Below are positions 10,863-23,060 of a stretch of DNA of 64,000 nucleotides, piece by piece. Source of the DNA: Mesodorylaimus sp. YZB2_4 (lineage: Eukaryota > Nematoda > Enoplea > Dorylaimida > Dorylaimidae); NCBI GenBank assembly GCA_030248295.1, contig JASANH010000183.1:620001-684000 (forward strand), read 5' to 3'. A program made the translations under genes and the position numbers. The notes beneath the pieces were generated by a model. That model saw only the letters and a list, made by a program, of their open reading frames with translations, ran no database searches and was not told the DNA's origin. Position 1 is the first letter of the stretch. Every line of letters begins with the position of its first letter.

Positions 10863-12140
10863 CGCTGGGAGTTCAAAAAGTTCGTAGCCTGAGTACCTTC
10901 CGGATGAGCTGAAGCAGTAATTTGTACTTTACATCGCCACACATACAACTAGAGCCCCTCCGATCCATTCACGCGCTCTTGAAATATGGTCATCAATGTT
11001 GAGGTGGGTCAGAGAAATTAAAAATTTGACAAAATTTGCGCATCAGTCTGTCATCAAGTTTTTAACAGAAGAGGGTTTGAAGCCCACAGAAATTTACGAT
11101 CGAATGGTCTTAGTGTATGGCAATGATGCACCTAAATTGCCGACAGGGTAAAAAGTGGTCAGCTGTGTTCAAACATGGGGGAGAACCGATCGAAGATGAC
11201 TAAAGATCTGGACGACCACCTGAGGCGACCCCGGGCAGCAAATGTGATGTTGGAATAGAGACTGTGAAACAAGACCTTCGAACAAACGTTGACAAGATAG
11301 CGGAGAAATGGGCGTTTCAGTGGGTAGCGTCGAAGCAATTTTACAGGAGGAATGGAATTATCCAAGGCCTACGCGAGATGTGTGCAAAAAGACCTGGCAA
11401 ACGTGCAAAGTGCTGTCAGAGTTCAAACTTCAAAAGAGCTTTTGGCAATAATACAGATGATTTTTATGAAAGAACGGTTACAGGCGATGAAGCCTGGATT
11501 CATCACTTTGATCTGAGTCAAAACACGAATCGGTTCAGTGACTACCAAAGGGTGCACAGTCGCCAAAAAATTTCGTGTTCAGCAGTCATCAGGCAAGGTC
11601 ATGGCAACAACTTTTTGGGATTGCAATGAAATGTTAGTGATTGCTTACATGCCAGCCAAGACAACAATCGTTGAGCAATATTTTGCGCAAACATCTTGAT
11701 GTTATCCCCCGATTGCGTGAAGCGATCACATCGAAGCGGCGGAAGATGATGAAAAAGCACGTGCTGCTCCTGATTGACAATAAGCCAGTCCACAAAGCGC
11801 GCGTTGCTCAGGCTGCCATCGATGAATGGGGATTCAAACATATTGCTCACCCACCGTACAGTCCAGACCTAGCACCCACCGATTACTACTTATACAGACA
11901 ACCCAAAAAAAGTTTATGGGGGAAGATTTTCGAGCGACGAGGAAGTGAACTCAGCGACAAAAGAGTTTTTTGAGGGGTGTGAGTAATCCTTCTTTTTAAA
12001 TGGGCATGTGCGCGGTGCACCAACGTTTATACAAGTGCATTGGTCTCAGGGGATGTTATGTCGAAAAGGAATAAGTATGGCATTGTACAGTTTCAATATA
12101 ATGTGGTCAGGCTACGAACTTTTTGAACTCCCCCCGCAGA
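10863..12140 (+). mobile_element. Mariner DNA transposon, inactive
   Basis: About 1.28 kb, the usual mariner length, bounded by inverted ends sharing GAGTTCAAAAAGTTCGTAGC (10870 forward, and inverted at 12108-12130), with TA just outside each end (10861-10862 and 12141-12142). It holds a decayed transposase gene on the same strand. A fragment of the same family lies at 6240-6374. Confidence 0.88.
11010..11973 (+). pseudogene. Mariner transposase, broken
   Basis: Recognisable transposase in pieces: N-terminal helix-turn-helix-like IKFLTEEGLKPTEIYDRM, then VTGDEAWIHHF with the first catalytic Asp, LLLIDNKPVHKA with the second, and HPPYSPDLAPTDYYLY with the third. There are 34 residues between the second and third Asp, giving the DD34D signature of mariner. 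Stops (for example after KLPTG and after NNFLGLQ) and several frame changes break the gene, so no functional enzyme is made. In active relatives this enzyme cuts and reinserts the element at TA sites. Confidence 0.88.
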
Positions 12141-13207
12141 TATAGCTTACAGCTTACAGCTCGTGCGTCAAATGCCCCCGGTCTCAATCGGCAATGGTCA
12201 CACCACCACCTATCAATAAATTTCCCCTTAAGCGCATCGCGAAGGCTTCGAAGTAGGGACATACCTTAACATTAAGGGTTTTCACCGATAGTTACTCGGG
12301 TGCTGGCAGTGGTGTCCCGACGATAAAACGTCAGTGTAACAGGTTTCGGGGCTGGTTATTGATTGCGCGCTAGTATGCATTCTCAAGTTACTTTCCAGCC
12401 GGTCAGTTTATCACAGACAGCATCACTCGTCACTGCAAGCGTCCAGGGTCCACCTGTTTGATCGATACCTGACCACGTCACAGCGCCAGTACATTATCAT
12501 GTCGTGACTGCACCATACTGTCCGTTCAGCTCCGTCCGTCGTTGCTGCTTGACATCACAACTGAGCGCTATCGATCGTTTTGAGCTTGATATGTTTACAT
12601 GCACACCGTCGCTAAACTGCCCTTGACCCATCGCTGGGTTGATCCTGATGACTCGTTTGAGAGAGAGTATCTCGCCACTGATTTTGGCGGGATCAACCTT
12701 TGGCCAATTGGTCACCGCTTTGATGTCCTTGATTCGCGGTCCATCGTACAGCCTAATTGATTGGATGGTGTTAATAAGTTTCCTCTGTTATCGACTCCTG
12801 GGATGGTTGGCGGGAACTGACTGAGCTGACTGAGGGATGGAAAGATAAGGCAGGATACGAACCCGAGTCCCTTCTGTCTGGGCCCTAACGCCCTCACGGT
12901 TCAAATAAGTGAAGATGTCAAGCGTCTGCACGATGGAGTTTGCTGGAGATAACCCGCCATTGAGGGGTAGCCCTTCGCTAAAGCACTGTGGAATAGACGC
13001 TACCCATCTGCTGCCAAAGTAGCTGCCTTCGATGCAACCCAACTTTGACACTGGATCATGGAAAAACTTCTTCAGATTGTAGATTGGAAAATTGCCGCAT
13101 TTTGTACGTCTAATATACTGTACCATCTTCGAAGGGCCCTAAACACGTGGCTAGACCGCGCCTACTGCATCCCGCAAGTGGTTTGGCACGACATGCTATG
13201 GGGATTA

Positions 13208-13298
13208 CTGGTTAGTGTGGTTATCGTCTCAACCTACTTATAGCTCATAGCAAGTAATTTCTGAAGGGAATGCTCAATAATGCTAAGCGATCGGCATG
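13208..13298 (+). repeat. Dispersed repeat, copy 1
   Basis: About 90 bp matching 14620-14705 in the same orientation; the conserved core is ATAGCAAGTAATTTCTGAAG followed by a GATAAGCRATC-like stretch. No coding content. Confidence 0.6.
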
Positions 13299-14619
13299 CT
13301 GGGGTCCAAAAAACTTTTAAGCCATTTAGGAATAGAAACAATTAAATTCAAAGCCATGAGCACCTTTGTTTTTATATCGGCGGCCATTAAACTTTGGTTG
13401 CAATCATCTCAAAATCATTTTGTCACATATGACCGTTATGCATAGAGGCCTTCAATTTTCTTTTAGAAAGAAAGTGAATGTCACAGTCACAGGTTGATTT
13501 GCATGGTTTTTGTTTGATTTGAACTTGTTGGAATCATCTCACATATGCTATAATTAGGCCAACCTATGGCATGAAGCAGGCCAAAAGAGAAAATGTTGTA
13601 AGGGCATTGTGGTATGCCTGGTGGGTTTGGTCCAGCGAAGACGTGGCTGCAGTCTCGTATAACAGCTTCAGTGTCACTTTACAGAAAGATCAATCTGCTC
13701 GGACATAAAAGGTTCCGCGCACACTGTGTTCATCGTGGGCACTGTTGTTCCTGACATTCTCAACAGTTTACTTCGCCATATGTTATGCTCCCATCTCGCT
13801 AATTAGCTGTATCAAGTTATGCTCGCTACTCCACCAGCACCCATGAACACTGTTCTCTATTATTCATTGGTATGCATTTGTTCGCCCACACCTGCCTCTT
13901 ATGTATGCGACCAGCCTCTCGAATTATCACACCGCACTGCGTTCACTCTCCACCCACTCTGCTCGCCGATTAGCCGACACCCTTGGCATGACCGTAAATG
14001 GCTGGCGTACACAAATAGGTACTTATTTACGAGTGCGTCGACTGAAGCACCCATTTTCGAATGTGTGGCTTAAAGGAAGTCGATCCGACCCTTATAAAAC
14101 CTACATCCGTCGGCTAGGCTTGGCTAGGCAGAGGCCAGCAGGCAAGCACGGCTAAGAGCTTATTTACATGTAGGATGATTGCACAGCTCTGATCCACCCG
14201 TTGACCATTTGCGCACATCCTCCCACTAACCCACACCCACACCATATTTACTATGCTTCGATAAAGACGGCCAGAGGCGCGGTTTATGGAAATTCCCTAC
14301 CTAAATTGGGCAACTTTATGTAAAGAAGGGAGTGAAAAAACATTTGGTCAATAAAATTTATGAATTGCTCCTCTAAATTTATGCAAATTTGCATCAGTCC
14401 TGTTTTTAGAACCTGAATAACCAGAGTCTAACTAGAACTTGCGAATGCGCGAAAAAGAAATATTGGTCTGGCGAAAATTCCATCCGCCTCATAAATACCT
14501 TTGCTCTACGAAATGTGTCTGAACCAGGAACACTTTGTGCGGACTCGAAAGAGTTTGGTGCAAGTTTCTGGACTTCCTAGTTCCTACTCCTTGGTGCTAT
14601 AAAGAGCTCTATTACGCCA

Positions 14620-14705
14620 ACGTGGTTATTGTCTCAGCTCTACTCATAGCAGCTTATAGCAAGTAATTTCTGAAGCGAATACGCGATAGTGATAAGCAAT
14701 CACCA
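14620..14705 (+). repeat. Dispersed repeat, copy 2
   Basis: Second copy of the ~90-bp repeat at 13208-13298, same orientation. Similarity stops abruptly on both sides. Confidence 0.6.
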
Positions 14706-15742
14706 TGCCATCTCGCCCTGTTTCCACGCATGATTGACCTTATCACACATTGGTAGACCACTGATATTACAGCACAGCTCGCACTCATGAAATCTGAGAC
14801 AGAAAAACTTGACGGTAACGGTGGGCGACTGAAAGCACACAATGATAAGCAGATGATTTCTTATCAGTTTGCAATTGAGCAATAATAAACATTGCAGCTT
14901 GCTTTTATTGCTTCTCCCATTATTTATTTGAGAGCACTGTTTCCTTCACATATGGCTTGAGCAGCGATTATAGTAACACGCCAGGTATTAGCTACATCAC
15001 AAGCGTAAGGGCGACTGGAATAAACAGCCTAGTCAGCTGCTAAACTAGGTTTTACTCGATCGTCTCCCCTCTGACGTCTTGTCGAGGCAAGCCTCGTTAT
15101 CTTGTGCTTTTCACGCGCTGCCCCCTTTTGACGCTAACAGGAGAGTGGTAGCGTTTGCATTCAATTTTTCAACAGGCTCTCCAACTGCGTACATTCGAGA
15201 CGGTAGTTTGGATAGTGGACGGGCAACAATGACCAAGTGGTGCGAGTGTGCAAGCACGTGAACGTGGAGGCGAAAATAAAGCATATTCAACAATATGACT
15301 GGCATTGGTTGGAAGCCGACGACTGGCGTCGGCGGCACCTAGGGCGGCACCTCCGACACACACAGCCATCGGAGGCCCCTAGGTTGCATGATTGGTGCGA
15401 AGGACGACCAGCAACGAAGCGTTTTTCTTTTAAAACTATACGCACAAACTTCTTCCGGCATTGTGCGAGAAGTTCTTCTAAGGCTTTGTTTGATTTTATC
15501 ATCCAGCTGTTTAGCTTTCTTCAAAATCTCCTCCTAACCAGCCCACCGACCAATCTTCGAAGAGCACCAACCAAAACCGACCTACGCCCACATCACCTAT
15601 ACTCGTATATAGGCTTGTTATCGCCTATTCAGCCCGTCTTATTCAGTGCAAAGCCGATTTGACGAATAGACGAGCCCACCTCGCACACTCGCCCCGACCA
15701 GCTGGTCATCGACCACAGCTACCCCACGGACACAAAGCCACA

Positions 15743-18700
15743 ATGGATCACCTCCCACACCACAAGCACTCATCGCTGCTCGCCCATCGACCTAGCTCCT
15801 CGAGATGGTCGCGCTGGTGCCACGGAAAGGGTCTGGTCTTCTTCGTATGCATACTTTCTTGTGGAATCAAGAAAATCGAATCGAGCCCGTTGAAAGACTC
15901 GAATCACACAATCGGCGTATTTGGAAATGATATCGCGGCAGGTAAGTGGAGTGCTCATTTTATGGTACCCCTGCGTAGATAACTATCAGTCCTGTCCCAA
16001 ATATGTCTAGCTAGCTACTCTCTCACATACCTGAGCTAGTTTTTAAAAAGCCGCCTCGCGCATCAGTCATTCCGAATGGCGCCAGACTGTCGACCCCGTG
16101 CATCAGCACCAGCCAGACATTTTGCTTGTATAGACCAGAAGCTGGCGGGTACAAAGTGCGGGTGAGTGTAATAATCGTATAAACAGTAATGAGCGTCGCA
16201 AAAAATATCTATAGGTTCGTTTTTTCGAAATAAGGAACTAAGATAGTGGGAAGTTTATGAGCGGCGGCACACATGAAAGCGTTGTTGCGGTGTGCTGAGC
16301 TTCGACGGAGTCGTACCTGACTGACCAATGTTTTGGATTGGTAATGTGCAGACACATTCTGGCCGGCACAGAAGTAGAGAAACTGTTTAGCGGGAAAACA
16401 ACAGAGCGCAGACTAGGCTTGGACTTGGATCTTCTCCGAAAAGTGAGCAGGCCTATTCTATCTAAATCTTCTCATAGACTGGAATTTTATCTCCTGTCTC
16501 TCATCCAATGTCAAACATCAAAGTTCGCCTGTTTCCCAGGCCCCAGGTTTAAAATTCCAGGAGATGTACAAGGAGTTTCCATCGAGATGTACATACGTAT
16601 GCACCCTGTGGTGCTGTTTGTTCGTGCCTCTGTTTTCGAATCCGGCGCCTGTGTCACCCGAGTTTAGGACTCTTGACGCAGAGTCCATGGATTCGGGTGT
16701 CTGGATTCCAGGCAGTCAGAAAACTGTTGTCCACGTGGTGCAATACGCATTGCACTTGCTGCTTTGTCTTCACTGTGAGCCTGCTTTGTCTTCACTGTGA
16801 GCCCAGCTAGACAATGAGACCTTACACAGTGTACAGTAATGCCGCAGTCAGTGCCGCATCTCGCTACACTAGCTGCGGGGCTTTGATTCTGTGCTAGTTG
16901 CTTCACTGATTGTCCATCGAAACAGCCCGAATAAGTTGCTTTCACGCTCTTGTTCGAGAAGCTGACTGCGCCCACAGCAGAGTTCATCCGTGACTAGTCA
17001 GTGGCCTTCTACAGCGAGAAGTTTTGGCTTGCTTATAAAAACCTAGGAAATTGTTTTTGCTGCGTAGCCACCATTTTCGCACTCACTTTCACTTTTGTTC
17101 GTTTGGCTTATTTTCATTGACGTAATTCGTTTTGTCTTCATTTTGAGAAAGCGATTGGTGCTCGCGTGTTGTGGACGGAACTAAGAAACTTGAAAATCAT
17201 CAAAGCTCGTACACTTTACACACACCCACCAAAAGACGTAAAATCAGCTGACGGTGTTCTATTTCATTGCCGTTTTCTCTGCTCACTATTTCTCCCATCC
17301 GACCCGCCCGACCCGTTCCAAAGACCAAAGCCAAACAAAGTCGTCATTTATACTCTCACCTAGGCGAGCGAAGAATGCAATGATAGAATGGCGTCATCTG
17401 CCATTGTTATATCACCGGCCTGGTTGTTGTTGCGCCAGTGCCGGAAGCGTTTACGGCGGCATTTCGCTCAGCCATTTACCCTTCTTCCGGCTGCTCCTTG
17501 CGGCCAAAGTTGATGGGCGCCAAACGCGCTCATTTCTTCTCCTTGCAGAACGGACTCGTCTATTTGAGGGTCGATGACGAAAGGGAGCCCGCGCTGCTAG
17601 CCAAGAAAAGATGAGGCGACTGGCGAGGCTAGTCATTTTTTACAGGGGCACAGACAGACTAGGAACGGGATTACTGTAATCGGAATAGTCCTAACGATAT
17701 GCACCCACGTCCGCACACTAGTGCCCTTTGGTAAAGTACAGTACTAGGTCACTTTGTGATACCATCCTATAACACTTGCTACCCAACCCTCATTCGAACC
17801 CATTTTAGCTTTGACTGCCCGCGAAGCATGTGCAGACGCTGACCGGTCGACACCAGTCACTGGCGATGTGGCTGCATGCCACGGAGAGTGGCAAGGCCAC
17901 GTCATGAATGCCAGTACCAGCCTATGCTCTGATGGATTCAGTGTGAGTAACCTTTGCCTAGCTCGCCGATAGCCGTGCTAATTCTTATTTCTTTTAGGTT
18001 TGTACATGGGAAGACCGACAAGCCTTGAGTGAGATACCTTGGCCGATCGCAACACAAATCGCTGGATGCTATGCTTACAACGCTGCGCAGGATGGTGGCC
18101 GATGCCAGCCGTGCAAACCTGATGACCTGCAAAGTGTAAGAGTAGTACGCAGTTTGCAGCTTGCATATTTATGCGCAAAGTGTACAGCTGCTTTACACAG
18201 AACGTCCATGCATCTGGTCCGCTCATTTTACAGCACCAGGCTGCTGCACTTTCAGGACGACATGGCCGCCATTGGTCACGATTGCGCACATACAAATTTC
18301 GGACACAGCGGATGCCTATCGCAAGGGCAAATCAGCGCCAGTTGTTGTACTGACAGTCTTCAAGGACGAGCTTGCGCATATACCGAATCATTGACAACTG
18401 GAGTGCTATGTTGCCGAAGACATGCAAGTATGCATAGACTATCTCTGAGACGTCCAACTATTGCAGTCTGCATTTTTATGCCTCACAGCGCCTTCCGTGC
18501 GACCTCAGAATGATCAACCACGCCGATCAGACCCAACACTTCTGGCTCCTGCCACGCAAATGATACGCCTGGTAGGCGAACGTGTGCAACTACGGTGTCC
18601 AGTAATGGGTGTCGAGGAATCTCGTGCATTAGGCACTGTCATGGGGTCAGGCAAGAGTGGCCAATTGGGAAACGGAAATGCGAAAAACGTTTTGTGGCTG

Positions 18701-21700
18701 AAGGATGGTCACGTGCTGCCTCATGTGCAAAGTGGTAAGCAGACTGTATGTTTTCTAAAAAAAAGAAAATGGCCATTTGAGTGCAATGATTCGCTACGTA
18801 CTGCAAATATTGTAAGAAATGCTCTTCATGGAAGTGTGAAAACGGCTAGGCTTTACCAGCTTTGCATCTTCACAGTCTACCATACTGTCTTATTTGAATC
18901 GTTCTGTTCGAGTGTGTCGCAATCTTATTAAAAATTACCTACAGTCCGCCCCGAAGATATAAAAAAACAGATTAGCATGCTTTTCGACTCTTTCAGCATC
19001 ATGGACAATTAAATTTGCCTCGACATCAGATTCTGGCGTTTATACTTGCCGAAAAGATCATTTATCATCGACCGCTGTTAGCCATATTAACCTGACAATA
19101 AACGCAGGTAAGCCCGTTTTCTTCTTCTACATTGATCAGATGATAAAGTGTCATAAAATGCCAGGCTTTAAAAACAAACTAGGCGATCCATGAATTCTTT
19201 ACATGGCGCATAAATACCATAAAATGCGAGCAGGCAGCCAGGAGTGCCGATAGATTAGCTTTAACCAAAATAAACAAATTCGAGCCCATTTTGCTTTTTG
19301 GTAAACAAAGAAACAAAGACGAGAAGACACCAGGTTGTCTGGGTGAAAAAATACTTATCATACCACCATCAAGTAGGCGTTGTTTAGTACAGAATTTGTG
19401 CAGTGACGCTATGTTTTCAATCGAAGCAAGCTTGCGATTAGTACTGTACAGTGAATAGAAGGCGTTGACCTAAGTTCTTATCACTAGCTCGGTAGTTCAT
19501 AGGTTGTTCCACTTTGATGCTTGAGTGCGTTTACATTGATCTCGGTTGAACCAGTAGAATAAAGTATGCTGAAAATGCACTGGCGTCATGGTGATATGGA
19601 AAGGAAGAGGTGGAGTTTTGGAAGTGCAATAAAAGAATGCATGCAAAAACCCATTGGGTACATACGTCACTGGTGACTGGCACGAAGGGCACTGCATACA
19701 AAAAAAGAAGATTGGAAAAGCTTACGGTTTTTGATGCCTTGATTGTGTTTGCGAGCGATTAAAAAAACCAGATCCAAATTTTCTCATTCCACATCAGAGA
19801 TATATATTCCCCTATTTATTGCCTGGACCGCTACAGAAAGCTGTCAGATTTTGTTTGCCTCTCTCTCTGCATCTCTGCAATATAAAAATGAATTTTGAAA
19901 AGACACTTTTTTAGACCTTTAGTCAGATTCTTTGAGTCAACATATTGTCAGAATATTCAGCTGGGGGCGGGGACTGTATAGTGGCAATTCTAAGACCTGA
20001 TGGCATTCTGGTTCAAAATCTGCCCAGACAGTGTATTTCTAATTTTCAGTGCAAACGAGGGGGTGCGCGGATGGAACATCGGATGGATTTCACGACGCTC
20101 ATAATGTCAGAGCTTGTGCTGGAACATGGACTGGTGAGGCTGCTGTTGTACTGATGTATGCCTCGATGTCTGGACCACTTCTGGTTTCAGGACACGTTCG
20201 TCGTGCGGCAGCAACACTCTGCGGTCGTGGATGGCGTGTATGTACACCCAAGGATCGCCCATTCTTGGATCAGGTTGACCCCATGTATCTGACCGAGTTC
20301 GGTGGCTGTTTTGGATATAATGCGGCCCATATAAGGAAGCGATGCAGGAAGTAGGTATCGGCATGGCAGGGGTGCGCAGCAATGGGAAGTCTGGGGCTGA
20401 CGCATGCTGGATGGATTCACAAAAAGATAATTTCTGCAAATGGAAGATCAGGAAAGGGGTCTTCTATAGTTTGCCCTTTAGCTGTCTGAAGCGCCCTTTA
20501 CGCTCGAAATTGTAAAGAACCTGTCTCTCTGTATTTTAAACCACGTTAATTTCAGATGCAAAGACCGGCAGGTCATGGCCGCATTGGGCGGCGACTGTCC
20601 AGTGAATGAGAAGGTGGGCGAAGATGGTTCAAGTTCGCCCAGCACTTGTTACAGCAATCGCAAAATCACAGCATATTCGGAAAAATCTGGTCAAACTCAC
20701 GCAAATTCTGGTTGTAATTATCGGCCAGGAAAGGGCATAACTGGAGTCATGTGCTGTCGGCGATGGCAAAAAAGCGGCAATAACGGATCTTCGAAAACAA
20801 GTCCTGCACGGCATCGTCAACCTAATAGTAGGCAATTGAGCAGCAGTAAGTTGGATTCAAAGAACAATACATACGCAAGAATAAAAACGAGCACAAAAAC
20901 TGACAGTGAGGGATTAGCAGCCCATTGACCAGTCACTTTCTGTGAAAAAAAACAAATTGAGAAGTGCCTATGTGATATGGTCGCGCAGTGGAGTCTTGAT
21001 GCTAAGCGTGGTCTGCACTGGACTGGCTATCCCACGGGAGCAGGTTCGATTCCTGCGCAGGGTTCACGTTTTTGTTCACGCACCTTGAAAGATTGTAGAG
21101 CGCCCTCAATGATCATCGCAACTGGTTCCAACCCAGGGATGAGCTAGCCTGTCTGGGCCCTGGAGGGGCATTTCAGAGTAAGTACTTTTGCCTGGGCACA
21201 ATAGGGTCAGCACAGAAAAGGACAATTTGGTTTACACAAAGGAAAAAATCATCAAAGCTACAGTATGTACATATTATCACAAGACACAGACACAAATATT
21301 TTCAGCAACGCTTCGTGGAGCATCCTAGTCTTCTAAATTCCAGCCCTTTGACTAGTCTAATTTGTCGACTCGCCCCAGCTAACTGTGAAACTCTTCCTGG
21401 TCTCTTGGGTCACTGTGCTACCTTGTCTCATTTGTCTCCTTGACCTCTGTCACGGGGCCATCTGAGGTGACATCTGAGAAAAGAGATGATTTTAGACCGA
21501 CCGACTTACACCACGCGATCACACGATTGAGGAGACGACCCCAAGCCTCTTCTGGGCCATAACACATCTTGTCTCCAGCCTGAGATGCCACTGCTTACTT
21601 CATTGTATTTCTAGTCACCATGTGAGCCTGGCCTAGTTTTAACCTTTTTCTTCTAAAAAAGAAAAAACAAACTGTAATTAGAACAAACGCATGAGCACGG

Positions 21701-22379
21701 CTCCAGGTGCCTCAGCATCCCTGGTCAGTTCAGTCTCCTCTTTTCAGGTCAGCTGTCAGCGGAAACGGGCAGTGGCCAATGCTACCCGGCGTGCCGAAAT
21801 GGTGGCACATGTTTACCAAATGGACAATGCTTGTGTCCCAAAGGATACACTGGACAGGCATGCCAACATGGTAACCAGGCCTTCTTATCCTGAAAGTAAT
21901 CTCTGGCTCAAATCACTGCGGTTCTTACAGGAGGCTGCTCTCCCAGATGCATAAATGGTGGTGAATGTTTGTACGGATTTTGTAAATGCGTCTACCCGTT
22001 TCATGGTGATTATTGCCAGTTCAGTTCACGTAAGTCAATCGAGTTGTCACATAGCCTGTGCACCATGCATGTGGTCTGCAACAAATCCGAAGAAATTACA
22101 TGAGCCTGAAATCAGTTGGCTGCACAGTATTGGAGAGCAGCAAGCAGCAGAGCAATAGTGAACAGTTGATGCATAACCAAGCAACACTCCTGGTCCCCGG
22201 GGACATTGTCCAGAACTGTTTCTAACTAATCTCTTATTCTAGATATGCCAAACGATGCACCCGTCTTGAGTGAATCTGCTGCTCGAACCCTCGAAATCAA
22301 TAACAAACTTGAAGATACATTAGCGAAACGACGACGCGCCCTGCCACGATTACATTTGCACTCGCATCAAAAAAATTGA
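15743..22379 (+). CDS. Secreted Cys-module/Ig/EGF protein, 12 exons
   Basis: Twelve exons can be joined with matching phases: 15743-15941, 17809-17942, 17998-18135, 18256-18427, 18489-18734, 18997-19107, 20050-20133, 20191-20350, 20556-20845, 21748-21870, 21931-22029 and 22243-22379. They give 630 residues. Order: a basic leader with a hydrophobic core (GLVFFVCILSCG, ~30-41) acting as signal peptide or anchor; Cys-rich module 1 (~90-210); one Ig domain (~230-334, with DSGVYTC before the second Cys); Cys-rich module 2 (~354-490); EGF 1 (~520-553) and EGF 2 (~556-586); and a short basic tail with KRRR. Both modules share C-x-G-x-W-x-GHV, LC-x-x-G-[FW]-x-VC, GC-[YF]-x-YNAA and a final TGV-[LM]-CCRR. 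I do not recognise this module. With no second membrane segment the protein is probably secreted, perhaps a ligand or matrix protein. The domain-boundary introns are mostly phase 1, as in shuffled modules. Confidence 0.82.
20978..21056 (+). repeat. tRNA-derived SINE-like sequence in an intron
   Basis: Lies in intron 9 of the Ig/EGF gene. A box-A-like TGGTCGCGCAGTGG (20978-20991) is followed by a perfect T-arm, GCAGG-TTCGATT-CCTGC (21040-21056), containing box B GGTTCGATTCC. No matching acceptor stem is visible, so it is a SINE head or pseudo-tRNA rather than a functional tRNA. Confidence 0.5.
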
Positions 22380-23060
22380 GCGGACTGGGCCTGCATTTTG
22401 AAAAGTACATGAGTAAATGTTAGGCTTAGTTATTTTTGAGATCATATTATCATATTGGGACTTTGGTATGGTTTGAGTCGAGACTAGGTTCGTGAACCAA
22501 AAGTGAAGCGATCTCATGGTATGTGCGCGCATGCATGCTTCATCAGTCTGGTTACCATTGTACACATTTTAGCCCATGTGTACAGGATACAGGAATATAT
22601 TTACTGTGCATTGCAGTACTATATTTACGGTGGTGAATGACGGAATGTGACATATTTATCTACGTACCTATGGTTTGTTACAGAATGCATATTGTTGGCA
22701 CGAGATAACCTCCGTACATAACTGGTCAATATATCAATGTTCCTTTTTATCTGCACAGTATGCTATGCGTTACAGAAAGTAATGCGTAAATGCCAGTGAA
22801 TTCAACTTTCTTTTACCCAAAACCTAAAGCGAAAAATGTTTCGACTATAATAAATAATATACAGCTATCCAAACCGAACAATTTGAGGTCACAAGTTGTA
22901 AAAAATAAAAAACCGACAGAATCAGACGTAAACACTGTAAGTCACATAAGCTAATAAGAAATGCAGTGCTGACAAAAAATTGAAACATCACAGCAGAACC
23001 AGGTGACCAACAACTACAGTACACTAAGAATGAGCACACACCCAAAAGTCCCAGGCAACT
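22380..23060. other. No gene; convergent 3' flanks
   Basis: Sits between the 3' ends of the Ig/EGF gene (plus) and the transporter gene (minus). AT-rich, with no coding signal; probably the 3' UTRs of both. Confidence 0.5.

Larger units (their letters stand above)
12141..15742. other. No gene recognised; one dispersed repeat pair
   Basis: No frame in this 3.6-kb stretch shows a domain. A repeat of about 90 bp occurs twice in direct orientation, near 13208-13298 and 14620-14705 (shared GTGGTTAT-GTCTCA and ATAGCAAGTAATTTCTGAAG). Around 12850-12900 an inverted box-B-like CGGGTTCGTATCC appears, without a convincing tRNA fold. Confidence 0.4.

Noticed and set aside
12850..12900. Inverted CGGGTTCGTATCC box-B-like sequence
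   Set aside because: No acceptor or D-arm pairing found, so not called as a tRNA.
16067..16161. Possible extra exon of the Ig/EGF gene (open frame ending at a GTGAGT donor)
   Set aside because: It leaves phase 0, but the next exon (17809) needs one carried base; exon 1 joins 17809 directly in phase. No domain content.
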